NCBI GenBank assembly: GCA_036562635.1
Contig: DATCJU010000167.1
Location: 1-54,495 of the forward strand
Reading direction: 5' to 3'
DNA length: 54,495 nt
Source of the DNA: DATCJU01 sp036562635
GTDB taxonomy: Bacteria > Actinomycetota > Actinomycetes > Mycobacteriales > Pseudonocardiaceae
The notes under the pieces are model-generated. The model was not told the origin of the DNA. It made no database searches and saw only the letters and a program-made list of their open reading frames with translations. Position numbers and translations under genes: made by a program. The stretch's first letter is position 1. Every line of letters starts with the position of its first letter. This document shows, one piece after another, positions 33,186 to 41,376 of this stretch.

Positions 33186-34652
33186 TCACCGGCTCCCAGC
33201 CCCGGCGGACACCGACCGGGTCAGCGGGGATCGTGCGGCGAAGCGGTCCAGCAACGGCCCGGTCATCGCCGTGGTCAACAGTGCCATGACCAGGAACACC
33301 GTGAACAGGTCCACGGGGATCACCCCGAGGGTCAGGCCGATCTTGAGCACCACGATCTCCGTCAGCCCGCGGCAGTTCATCATCACGCCCAGACCCATCG
33401 CGGAGGATCCGTCCAGCCCGGACAGCCGAGCGGGCAGCACGATCCCGAGCAGCTTCCCGCCGACCCCGGCCAGCACGATCACCACGAGCGTCCAGCCGGC
33501 CGAGGTGCTCAACCTCCAGATGTCGACGGCCAGGCCCGTGGTGGCGAAGAACAGCGGCAGCAACAGCCAGTGCGTCGGACCGTCCAACCGGTAGCCGAAC
33601 TCCTCCACCAGCGGGGCGGACCGCGGTGCCACCACCCCCGCCAGGAACGCCCCGAAGATCGCGCCCACCCCGATCGCCTCCGCGGCCGCGGCCGCGGACA
33701 GGGTGGTCAGTAGCATCGTCGTCATCACCGTGCCGCGGTGGCGCCCGGTCTCCGCCGCGTGCCGGGCCAGCCGGACCAGCAGCGGCCGCAGCCCCCACCA
33801 CATCACCGCGGCCAGCACGACCGTGAGCAGCACCGTGCGCAGGGCGGTGCCCGCCGAGCCGCCGTGCACCACGGCCACCACCAGGGCCAGCACACACCAG
33901 GCCGTGGCGTCGCTGACCCCGGCGGTGGCCATGCCCAGCGCTCCGAACCGGGTGTCGTGCAGACCGCGGTCCACCAGGATGCGGGCCAGCACCGGGAACG
34001 CCGTGATGCTCAGCGCCACCCCGCAGAACACCACGAACGCCGTCGCGGGCACCTGGCTCTCCCGGTAGCCGGCCAACGGGCCCGCGGCCGTCAGCACCCC
34101 GACCAGGAAGGGAACCGCGATCCCGGCGTGTCCCACCACCACGGTGGTGGTGCCGCTGCCGCGCAGCAGCGAGAACGGCAGCTCCCGGCCCACCTGGAAC
34201 ATGAAGAAGATGACGCCCAGCTCGGCGAGCGCGCCGAGGAAGTACACCACGTCCGGGGAGAACAGGAACCGCACCACCCCCGGCGCCACCAGCCCCAGCG
34301 CCGACGGGCCGAGCAGCAGACCGGCGGTGATCTCCCCGAGCACCCGGGGCTGGTTGAGCCGGACGGCCAGTGCCCCCAGGAGCTGGGTGGCCACCACGAT
34401 CACCACCGTGGCCAGCAGCAGGGTGGCCAGCACCTCGCTCAGGGGTAACGTCTGCCGGGGTTCCGGCGGACGCACCAGGAGACCGTCGGTGCTGGCGGTG
34501 GTGGTACCCACCACCGCCAGCACCGCCGTGGCTGGAAACAGGACGAACAGCAGGTAGGCGAGGGGGCGGCGCCACCGTGCCACCTCGGTGCCGGCTCTCC
34601 CGGTGCTGTGCCCCTTCCGTGCCCCGGGCGTGTCCACTGACGTGCCTGCCAT
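33186..34652 (-). CDS. Cation/proton antiporter, CPA2 (Kef-like) family
   Basis: A 488-residue membrane protein with about 13 helices: VLGEITAGLLLGPSALGLVA, FQVGRELPFSLL, ALSITAFPVLARIL, SDATAWCVLALVVAV and MMNCRGLTEIVVL are CPA2 exchanger landmarks. It would exchange K+ or Na+ for protons. Antiporters of this type occur in several antibiotic clusters, where export or resistance is suspected. It is last in a minus-strand run after a MarR regulator and a methyltransferase, 72 bp after the MarR stop. ATG 34652 is used. Confidence 0.88.
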   Translation of the reverse strand: MAGTSVDTPGARKGHSTGRAGTEVARWRRPLAYLLFVLFPATAVLAVVGTTTASTDGLLVRPPEPRQTLPLSEVLATLLLATVVIVVATQLLGALAVRLNQPRVLGEITAGLLLGPSALGLVAPGVVRFLFSPDVVYFLGALAELGVIFFMFQVGRELPFSLLRGSGTTTVVVGHAGIAVPFLVGVLTAAGPLAGYRESQVPATAFVVFCGVALSITAFPVLARILVDRGLHDTRFGALGMATAGVSDATAWCVLALVVAVVHGGSAGTALRTVLLTVVLAAVMWWGLRPLLVRLARHAAETGRHRGTVMTTMLLTTLSAAAAAEAIGVGAIFGAFLAGVVAPRSAPLVEEFGYRLDGPTHWLLLPLFFATTGLAVDIWRLSTSAGWTLVVIVLAGVGGKLLGIVLPARLSGLDGSSAMGLGVMMNCRGLTEIVVLKIGLTLGVIPVDLFTVFLVMALLTTAMTGPLLDRFAARSPLTRSVSAGAGSR

Positions 34653-34724
34653 GCCTTCGCACTCCCGACTCGGACCTGCTCGGCGGGGACCGGCTCGGCC
34701 GGTGTGCCCGGCGCCGTGCGGGGG

Positions 34725-35225
34725 TCACTCGTTGCTCGCGTGATCCGGCGCGGCGTGCTCGCGCAGCCGCTGGGTCTGGCGGCGCAGCACCTGGGCGGCT
34801 CCGGTCAGGTAGCGGTGCACCGCGCGTAACTCGTGCTCGTCGAACGTCGCTTCCAGTTCACGGATCGCCGCCCGCAGCGGGGTGAAGATCCAGTCGAAAC
34901 GCTGTTCCAGGCCGGCCACCGGCTCGATCAGGACCCGCCGTCGGTCCGTCCGGTCACGCACCCGGCGCACGTAGCCCGCGCGCTGCAGCCGGTCCACCAC
35001 CCCGGTCACCGCCCCCGTGGAGAGCTGGGCCAGCTGGGCCAACGTGCTCGCGGTGACCGGACCCCGTACCCGCATCACCAGGTCCAGGCACTTGTAGTCG
35101 GTCGTCGACAGGCCGGCCAGTTCGGCGACCGTCGCGTGGAACAGCAGCTGGGCCGCGCTGAAATCGCGACCCACCGATGCGGAGCTGCCCAGCAACCGTA
35201 GGTCGTCCTCGGTGTCACCGTGCAT
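34725..35225 (-). CDS. MarR family transcriptional regulator
   Basis: A 166-residue winged-helix dimer protein. The helix-turn-helix is at about residues 55-90 (VTASTLAQLAQLSTGAVTGV), followed by the wing with VRRVRDRTDRRRVLIEPV, typical of MarR proteins that release DNA on binding phenolic ligands. It lies just upstream of the antiporter gene and probably controls it, in answer to the pathway product. AAGGGTGGG precedes the ATG at 35225. A longer frame upstream has no similarity and is ignored. Confidence 0.88.
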   Translation of the reverse strand: MHGDTEDDLRLLGSSASVGRDFSAAQLLFHATVAELAGLSTTDYKCLDLVMRVRGPVTASTLAQLAQLSTGAVTGVVDRLQRAGYVRRVRDRTDRRRVLIEPVAGLEQRFDWIFTPLRAAIRELEATFDEHELRAVHRYLTGAAQVLRRQTQRLREHAAPDHASNE

Positions 35226-35290
35226 CGGCGCCCACCCTTCGTCACCACACCAGGGGGAGTGACGGAAACGTCCCGTCACGGAAGCAGCAG

Positions 35291-35324
35291 TGCGGCCGGG
35301 CCGTCCAGCGACGACCCGGCCGCA
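35291..35324 (-). terminator. Hairpin after the second methyltransferase gene
   Basis: TGCGGCCGGG (35291-35300) pairs perfectly with 35315-35324 over a 14-nt loop, 9 bp after the methyltransferase stop on the minus strand. It separates the MarR-antiporter pair from the tailoring genes. Confidence 0.7.
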
Positions 35325-35332
35325 CCGGGATC

Positions 35333-36379
35333 TCACGCCTCGCCCTTGCGGGCGACGACCAGGGTGACGTCGTGACCCAACGGGCGGTGGGTCACCTCGG
35401 CGAACCCGGCACCCAGCAGCCACTCCACGCACTGCTCCAGCCGGTAGTTGACCCCGTGCGGGGTCATGAGCTGGAGATTGAGGCTGCGGATCAGGTTGCG
35501 CAGGTAGCTGTCCTGACCCTCCACGATGATCGGGTCCCAGATCAGGAACGCCCCACCCGGACGCACCGCGTGGAACGCCCGCCCGATCAGGGTGCGCCGC
35601 TGCTCGTCGGTCCAGTCGACCATGCAGTGGCCGATCATCACCACGTCGGCCTCGGGCAGCGGGTCGGCGAAGAAGTCCGCCGCGTGGAACCGCACCCGAC
35701 CCGTCATGCCGAGAGTGACCATGTGCTCGTCGAACGCCGGCTCCAGCTGCGGCAGGTCGAGCACCGTACCGTCCAGGTGCGGGTGGGCCCGCACCACCTG
35801 CGCCAGCACGTTGCCCCGGCAGCCCCCCAGCTCCAGGACCGACTTGTGCGCCGACCAGTCGAACGCCTCCACCAGGGCCGGGATCAGCGGGCGACTGGCG
35901 TCCTCGGCCATGCTCACGAAGTCGTTCCGCTTGTTCTCGTCCCCGTAGAGCTGGTCGAACATGTTCGTGCCGGAGTAGGTGGCCGCCTGGGGCTCCCCGG
36001 TGCGCAGGGCCTCGGCGAGCCGGCCCCACGCCGGGTACATCACCTGGTCGGCGACGTGCAGGAACCCACCCAGGAACCCGCCGTTCCCGCCGTCGGCCCC
36101 CGGCACCAGGAACCGTTCGGTGGCCCTGCTGTTGCGGTAGGTGTCCCCGTCCCGTTCCAGCACCCCCAGCTCGGCCAGGGCCCGCAGGAAGTGGTCGGTG
36201 CCCCGCTGGTGCAGGCCCAGCTTCTCCCGCACCTGCTCGGTGGTGGCCGGGCCCTCGGCCAGCAGCCGGAACAGCCCCAGCTCCAGCCCGGTCAGGACCA
36301 GCTTCGCCGGCTGGAACGCCATGGCCTGACCCAACAGCGCGCCCGGATCGGTGGCCGGGATCCGCTCGGTGGACGTCAT
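35333..36379 (-). CDS. SAM-dependent methyltransferase, O-methyltransferase family 2 (second)
   Basis: A 348-residue paralogue of the other two methyltransferases, with the same helix-winged N-terminus (EKLGLHQRGTDHFLRALAEL) and SAM loop VLELGGCRGN. At the catalytic position of LHDW it reads HCMVDW (Val254), so the general-base histidine is missing. It likely acts on a polyketide phenol by proximity, or does another SAM reaction. ATG 36379 is preferred over the GTG one codon upstream, with GGGAG at good spacing. It starts 16 bp after the monooxygenase stop, in the same operon. Confidence 0.9.
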   Translation of the reverse strand: MTSTERIPATDPGALLGQAMAFQPAKLVLTGLELGLFRLLAEGPATTEQVREKLGLHQRGTDHFLRALAELGVLERDGDTYRNSRATERFLVPGADGGNGGFLGGFLHVADQVMYPAWGRLAEALRTGEPQAATYSGTNMFDQLYGDENKRNDFVSMAEDASRPLIPALVEAFDWSAHKSVLELGGCRGNVLAQVVRAHPHLDGTVLDLPQLEPAFDEHMVTLGMTGRVRFHAADFFADPLPEADVVMIGHCMVDWTDEQRRTLIGRAFHAVRPGGAFLIWDPIIVEGQDSYLRNLIRSLNLQLMTPHGVNYRLEQCVEWLLGAGFAEVTHRPLGHDVTLVVARKGEA

Positions 36380-36395
36380 CACCGTCTCCCTCGGC

Positions 36396-38021
36396 TCAGC
36401 GGGCCGCGCTCGGCGCCAGCCCGGCGGCGCGAGCCAGCACCTCGATCAGCGTGCGGTCCGGGTCCTCGACCATCTCCGGCGTCCGCCAGGCCACGAAGGC
36501 GTCCGGCCGCACCAGCACGGCACCCGACTCGGACACCCCGTACGCGCTGGCCCAGTCGCGGTCCACCGGCACCAGGTCGCCGTCCTGGCCGACCACGTGC
36601 GTCCGCAGCGGCACACCGAGCTCCTTGGCGGCCCGCTCCGCCGCACCGGTCCACGCACCACCGCGGGTGCCGGTGAGCAGCACGAAGTCGTCGAAGAACA
36701 GGTCGATGGTGGAGATGCGCTCCCCGTCGCGGTCCAGCCACACGTGCGGGGCACGGGTACCCGGCTGGCCGTCCAGCACCAGCTTCGGCGTCAGCACCGG
36801 AGCGTCGTTGTCCCCGCCGGTGATCGCGTCGGACTTGTAGCGGTAGCCGAGCGTCACGATGATGTCGTCCACCATCATCGCCCGGGTCTCGTCGTCGGCG
36901 TAGCCGTGCCGGATGCGGTTGCGCACCATGGCCTGCTCGGCCATCGCCTCGCCCACCCGCCGCCGCTCGGCGTCGTAGGTGTCCAGCAGCGCGTCGCCCG
37001 CCCAGCCCTTGAGCACCGCGGCCATCTTCCAGGCCAGGTTGTGCGCGTCGTGGATACCGGTGTTGGCGCCGAAGCCACCGGCCGGCGGGTGCACGTGTGC
37101 GGCGTCACCGGCCAGGAACACCCGGCCGATGCGGAACCGCTCCGCCACGAGCTGGGCGCCCTGCCACGGCACCTTCGCCACGATCTCCACGTCCATGTCG
37201 GCCTTGCCGGCGGCGGTGCGCACGATCTCGATGCACCGCTCGTCGGTGAAGTCCTCCGGACGCTCGCCCTTCTCCGGGTGGTACAGCGGGGCGGCCAGCC
37301 ACGGGTCACACCCGTGCAGCCGGGACAGCCCCATCAGCGTGCCCGGGGCGGCGCTGGCGTAGCAGAGGATGAACTTGCGGCCCTTGAGCAGGACCTCCAG
37401 CTCCGGAGCGCGGAAGTAGATGCTCAGTGCGTTGAACACGGTGCCCCGGCCGTTGCGCTTCACACCCAGGGCTTCCCGGGTGAAGCTGCTGGCCCCGTCC
37501 GCGCCCACCAGGTACTCGGACCGCACGGTGGTCCGCTCGCCGGTGTCCACGTTCTCCACCACGGCGGTGACGCCCTCGGCGTCCTGCTCCACCGAGACCA
37601 GCTTGGTCCGGAACCGGATCTCGGCGCCGAACTCCTGCGCCTTGGCCGCCAGCACCCGCTCGTAGCGGTCCTGGCCACAGCCCATGACCCGTTCCGGGCT
37701 GATGGTGGGCCCGTCCAGCGACGGCACCTCCACCGCGACCGCGTCGTCGATCTCGGCGAAGGTGTTGACCCGCAGGATGCCGCCCTCGAAGTAGGCGTGC
37801 GAGTCACCGATCTCCAGTGCGCGGATGTCGTGGTGGAAGCCGGCCGCGCGGAAAAGCTCCATCGTGCGGGCCTGGAGGCCCGGGGCGCGGGGCAGCAGCG
37901 ACGTGCCGTCCCGCTTCTCCACCAGAAGGGTCCTCACCCCGTGGCGCCCGAGGAAGAGCGCGGTGGACAGGCCCACCGGCCCACCGCCCACGATCAGCAC
38001 CGGGATCTTCACGTCAACCAT
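36396..38021 (-). CDS. FAD-dependent aromatic monooxygenase, RdmE/PgaE type (first)
   Basis: A 541-residue polyketide hydroxylase. Motifs in order: PVLIVGGGPVGLSTALFLGR, the DG-type VGADGASSFTREALG, LAGDAAHVHPPAGGFGANTG and HDAHNLAWKMAAVLKG, then a C-terminal thioredoxin-like extension from about residue 410. This subgroup hydroxylates anthraquinones and angucyclines or performs Baeyer-Villiger cleavage, the step that makes xanthone rings in related pathways. AAGGGGA before ATG 38021 is good. The promoter region is shared with the divergent methyltransferase gene. Confidence 0.92.
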   Translation of the reverse strand: MVDVKIPVLIVGGGPVGLSTALFLGRHGVRTLLVEKRDGTSLLPRAPGLQARTMELFRAAGFHHDIRALEIGDSHAYFEGGILRVNTFAEIDDAVAVEVPSLDGPTISPERVMGCGQDRYERVLAAKAQEFGAEIRFRTKLVSVEQDAEGVTAVVENVDTGERTTVRSEYLVGADGASSFTREALGVKRNGRGTVFNALSIYFRAPELEVLLKGRKFILCYASAAPGTLMGLSRLHGCDPWLAAPLYHPEKGERPEDFTDERCIEIVRTAAGKADMDVEIVAKVPWQGAQLVAERFRIGRVFLAGDAAHVHPPAGGFGANTGIHDAHNLAWKMAAVLKGWAGDALLDTYDAERRRVGEAMAEQAMVRNRIRHGYADDETRAMMVDDIIVTLGYRYKSDAITGGDNDAPVLTPKLVLDGQPGTRAPHVWLDRDGERISTIDLFFDDFVLLTGTRGGAWTGAAERAAKELGVPLRTHVVGQDGDLVPVDRDWASAYGVSESGAVLVRPDAFVAWRTPEMVEDPDRTLIEVLARAAGLAPSAAR

Positions 38022-38237
38022 GCCTGTTCCCCTTGGCTCGACCACAGCGCGGCGGCGCGTGCCGCACAGGGGGGAGGAGTACCGGGGTGTGCTCGAGAAT
38101 CCCTGGCGGCCGGAGCAGGGGATGCCTGAGGCCGTGGGCTTCATTCGGGTTCGAGCCGTCCTCCAACCGGGGCTGACACCGTCGCGGCGACCGGAATGGC
38201 GGCCTCGCCATCCGCCGTCGTGGAAGGAGTCGTGCGA
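38022..38237. promoter_or_regulatory. Divergent promoter region, monooxygenase and third methyltransferase
   Basis: A 216-bp region between divergent starts. TCGAGCC (38151-38157) is a perfect SARP-type heptamer, preceded 11 bp upstream by a poor match TTCATTC (38140). TCGAGCA also occurs on the minus strand near 38088. These are single strong half-sites rather than clear repeats, so control by the SARPs is only suggested. Confidence 0.4.
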
Positions 38238-39254
38238 ATGACGAGCATCGCCCCGGACACCAGCACCCCCGCCGGGATCCTGCGCCTGGGCAACGCGTTC
38301 TGCGATGCCAAGGCCCTGCTGACCGCGGTCGAACTCGACCTGTTCACCGTGTTGCGCGCGGGTGCGGCGACCGAGGAGGAGATCCGGGATCGTCTGAAGC
38401 TGCACGGTCGCGGCCTCAGCGATTTCCTGAACCTGTTGGTCGCACTCGGCCTGCTGGAGCGGGCGGAGGGCGGCCGTTACCGCAACGCCAGCGGCGCCGA
38501 CCGGTACCTGGTTCGCGGTGAGCAGACCTACATCGGCGGGTTCCTGCAGCGCTCCAACCGCAACCTGTACCCGGCGTGGGGCCGGCTGGCCGAGGCCCTG
38601 CGCACCGGTAAGCAGCAGTCGGGCAGCGACTTCGAGAAGGTGACGCGCGACCCGGCCCTGCTGCGCCAGTTCGTCAACATGATGGACGCGCTGACCCACG
38701 TCCTGGGCCCGCAGCTCATCGAGGCGTACGACGGCTGGAAGAACTACACGTCGGTGCTCGACGTCGGTGGGTGCCGCGGCAACATCGCCTCGCAGATCGT
38801 CAAGGCCCACCCCCACCTGGAGGGGCACGTCTTCGACCTGCCGGCGATGGAACCGTTCTTCGACGAGCTGGTCGCCCAGTACGGGCTCACCGGCAAGGTG
38901 ACGTTCCACGGCGGCAGCTTCTTCGAGAAGGACCTGCCCAACGCGGACATCGTCATCCTGGGCCACGTCCTGCACGACTGGGACCCCGAGCAGCGTGGCT
39001 ACCTGGTGCGCAAGGCCTACCAGGCCGTCAACCCCGGCGGTGTCCTGCTGGTCTACGACCGCATGCTGGACGACGAGCCGAACCACGTGGAGAACCTGGT
39101 GATCAGCCTGGACATGCTCCTGGTCACCGACGGCGGCTCGGAGTACACGGTCACCGAGCTGCGTGGACACGCCGAGGCGGCCGGGTTCACCTCGATCACC
39201 GACCAGCCGCTCGGTGACTACGACACCCTCGTGATCTGCCGTAAGGACGGCTGA
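38238..39254 (+). CDS. SAM-dependent O-methyltransferase, family 2 (third)
   Basis: A 338-residue paralogue of the methyltransferases at 26288 and 35333. It has the SAM loop VLDVGGCRGN (Gly177-Gly181) and, unlike them, keeps the catalytic histidine in GHVLHDWDPEQ (His246), so it is the most likely true phenol O-methyltransferase of the three. AAGGAG eight bases before ATG 38238 sets the start. It is transcribed alone, away from the monooxygenase gene, and ends in tandem hairpins. Confidence 0.92.
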   Translation: MTSIAPDTSTPAGILRLGNAFCDAKALLTAVELDLFTVLRAGAATEEEIRDRLKLHGRGLSDFLNLLVALGLLERAEGGRYRNASGADRYLVRGEQTYIGGFLQRSNRNLYPAWGRLAEALRTGKQQSGSDFEKVTRDPALLRQFVNMMDALTHVLGPQLIEAYDGWKNYTSVLDVGGCRGNIASQIVKAHPHLEGHVFDLPAMEPFFDELVAQYGLTGKVTFHGGSFFEKDLPNADIVILGHVLHDWDPEQRGYLVRKAYQAVNPGGVLLVYDRMLDDEPNHVENLVISLDMLLVTDGGSEYTVTELRGHAEAAGFTSITDQPLGDYDTLVICRKDG

Positions 39255-39262
39255 ACCGAGCG

Positions 39263-39337
39263 GCGGCGCCGTCGGCGCCGCATCGAACGCCGCGGGCCGG
39301 CCTCGCCCGAGACCCTCCCCCATAGGCCGGCCCGCGG
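39263..39337 (+). terminator. Tandem hairpins after the third methyltransferase gene
   Basis: An 8-bp hairpin (39263-39270 with 39274-39281, loop GTC) and a 13-bp hairpin (39290-39302 with 39325-39337, 22-nt loop) follow the stop at 39254. Confidence 0.75.
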
Positions 39338-39471
39338 TGTCCCCCGGAGTCCGTGCGGGAGGGGAACGTCGGCCACGGCGCCGGCGCTACCGGTGTGCCG
39401 TCCCCGCATCGGCCGGTTCGGGTGGGCATCACCTCGTGCTGAACGACCGTCGACTGTTGTGAGGAGCAGGT

Positions 39472-41076
39472 ATGGGAGAGCCGGACGAGCGGACACAGGT
39501 GCTCGTCGTCGGTGGCGCGGTGACCGGGTTGTCCGCGGCGGTGTTCCTGGCCGCGCACGGCGTGCGGCCGCTGCTCGTGGAGCGCCACCCGGACACCCTG
39601 AGCCACCCGCGGTCCCGGGGGATCCACCCGCGGACCACCGAGGTGTACCGCCAGGTCGGACTGGAGTCGGCGCTGTGGAAGGAGGCCACCCTGGCCACCG
39701 ACTTCAGCAAGCTGCTCATGGTGCGCGCGGAGACCCTGGCGGGGCCGGAGTTCTTCAGCGGACCCACCGACCAGCCCGACCCCACCGGGGAGGTGAGCCC
39801 CTGCGAGTGGGTCCCGATCGACCAGGACCGCCTGGAGCACGTGCTGCGTACCAAGGCGACCGAGCTGGGTGCGGAGCTGCGTTTCTCCACCGAGCTCGTC
39901 TCGTTCACCCAGGACGACGACGGGGTGACCGCGCTGCTGCGGAACCGTGAGACGGGGGAGGAGCGGACCGTCCGTGCCTCCTACGTCATCGCGGCCGACG
40001 GTGGGCGCAGCCCGGTGCGCAAGGCGCTGGGCATCGGTGTGCAGGGCCCCGGCGAGTTCGCCACCTCGCTGTCCCTGCTGTTCGAGGCCGACCTGAGCAA
40101 GGCCGCGCGGGGTCGCCCGATCGGGGTGTGCTACCTGGACAAGCCGAGCCCGCAGACGATCCTGTTCGCCCACGACGGGGTCAAGCGCTGGATCTTCGCG
40201 ACCATGATGCCGGAGGGCGCCACGCTGGCCGACATGACCGACGAGCGGTGCATCGAGCTGGTGCGTGCCGCCATCGGTCAGCCCGACCTCGACGTGAAGA
40301 TCATTCCGCAGCTTCCGGCGGGCGGGGCGAAGGCGCTCAACTTCTGGATCGGCGCCCAGGTGGCCGAGCGGTACCGCGACGGGCGGGTCTTCCTGGTCGG
40401 CGACGCGGCGCACCTGGTGCCGCCGACCGGTGGTTTCGGCGCCAGCCTCGGTATCCAGGACGCGCACAACCTGGCCTGGAAGCTGGCCGCGGTGCTGAAC
40501 GGCACCGCCGGTGCGGAGCTGCTGGACACCTACCAGGCCGAGCGACAGCCGGTGGCCTGGCTGACCCTGCAGCAGACCATGTCCATGATGCAGGAGCGGA
40601 CCGGCACCGAGGGCGAGGACGCGGAGACCGGCGCCCGGTTCGCGGCCACCGTCTTCGGCTACCGCTACGGCGAGGGCGACCCGGTGCCGCCGTGGCTGCT
40701 CAGCGGCGAACCCGGGACCCGGGGTCCGCACCTGCCGGTGCGTCGGGGCGGGGAGGAGGTCTCCATCCTCGACCTGTACGGGAAGGTTCCGGTGGTACTG
40801 GCCGGTTCCGCCGGGCAGGCCTGGGTGGAGGCGGCCCAGAAGCTGGCCGCCCGGTCCGGTGTGGCCGTCGAGGCCTACCGGGTGGGCGGTGCGGACGCCG
40901 ACGTGGAGGACGTGGCCGGTCGGTTCGGTACCGCCTACGGCGTCGGTGAGCACGGTTGTGTGCTGGTGCGACCGGACGGGTTCGTCGCCTGGCGGGCCAC
41001 CGAGGCGTCGGGGCAGCCCGAGGCGGAGCTGGCCGCCGCGCTCGGCACCCTGCTGCGTCGCTCCGACATCGCCTGA
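39472..41076 (+). CDS. FAD-dependent aromatic monooxygenase, RdmE/PgaE type (second)
   Basis: A 534-residue polyketide hydroxylase with the full set of domains: FAD site VLVVGGAVTGLSAAVFLA, DG motif ADGGRSPVRKALG, LVGDAAHLVPPTGGFGASLG, AHNLAWKLAAVLNG and a thioredoxin-like C-terminus (from about 400). The second glycine of the FAD fingerprint is Ala (GGAVTG), a tolerated variant in this group. It is related to, but diverged from, the enzyme at 36396-38021, suggesting two separate oxygenation steps. GAGGAG precedes ATG 39472. A strong terminator follows. Confidence 0.91.
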   Translation: MGEPDERTQVLVVGGAVTGLSAAVFLAAHGVRPLLVERHPDTLSHPRSRGIHPRTTEVYRQVGLESALWKEATLATDFSKLLMVRAETLAGPEFFSGPTDQPDPTGEVSPCEWVPIDQDRLEHVLRTKATELGAELRFSTELVSFTQDDDGVTALLRNRETGEERTVRASYVIAADGGRSPVRKALGIGVQGPGEFATSLSLLFEADLSKAARGRPIGVCYLDKPSPQTILFAHDGVKRWIFATMMPEGATLADMTDERCIELVRAAIGQPDLDVKIIPQLPAGGAKALNFWIGAQVAERYRDGRVFLVGDAAHLVPPTGGFGASLGIQDAHNLAWKLAAVLNGTAGAELLDTYQAERQPVAWLTLQQTMSMMQERTGTEGEDAETGARFAATVFGYRYGEGDPVPPWLLSGEPGTRGPHLPVRRGGEEVSILDLYGKVPVVLAGSAGQAWVEAAQKLAARSGVAVEAYRVGGADADVEDVAGRFGTAYGVGEHGCVLVRPDGFVAWRATEASGQPEAELAAALGTLLRRSDIA

Positions 41077-41089
41077 TCCTGCGCCCACG

Positions 41090-41123
41090 AGGGCGGGTCT
41101 CCGCGTCCGCGGAGGCCCGCCCT
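41090..41123 (+). terminator. Hairpin terminator after the second RdmE-type gene
   Basis: A 16-bp stem with one G-T pair (41090-41105 with 41108-41123), 13 bp after the stop. Confidence 0.8.
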
Positions 41124-41315
41124 TCGGTTGTTCCGGGACGTTGTTCCACGGCGTGGCGGCGGGGGAGCCGCTGCGGTCGGTGACCGGGTGACGTCGGACG
41201 GTGGGTGTGGGTGGACCCCGGTGTCCGGGCCGTCCGGCACATCGTCCACAATGGACACACGGTGCGGTGGACACGGTCACGCCCCGGCCTCGACCGGCGG
41301 GGGAGATGGCCACAC

Positions 41316-41363
41316 AGGACACGGGCGGCGGGCCTCCGTACGGAGGCCCGCCGCCCGTGTCCT
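41316..41363 (-). terminator. 48-bp perfect palindrome, terminator of the P450-to-MCO operon
   Basis: Arms of 24 bp (41316-41339 and 41340-41363) are perfectly complementary, 13 bp after the minus-strand multicopper oxidase stop. In RNA it folds into a very stable hairpin with a tight tip. The rest of 41124-41315 holds only the inverted repeat GTCCACAATGGAC (41244-41256); no gene is seen. Confidence 0.88.
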
Positions 41364-41376
41364 CGTCGGTGTCCGG

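Noticed and set aside
34725..36029. Fusion of a long Arg/Gly-rich segment to the MarR regulator
   Set aside because: The upstream 268 residues are a shadow of the second methyltransferase; MarR similarity starts at the ATG at 35225 with its own ribosome-binding site.
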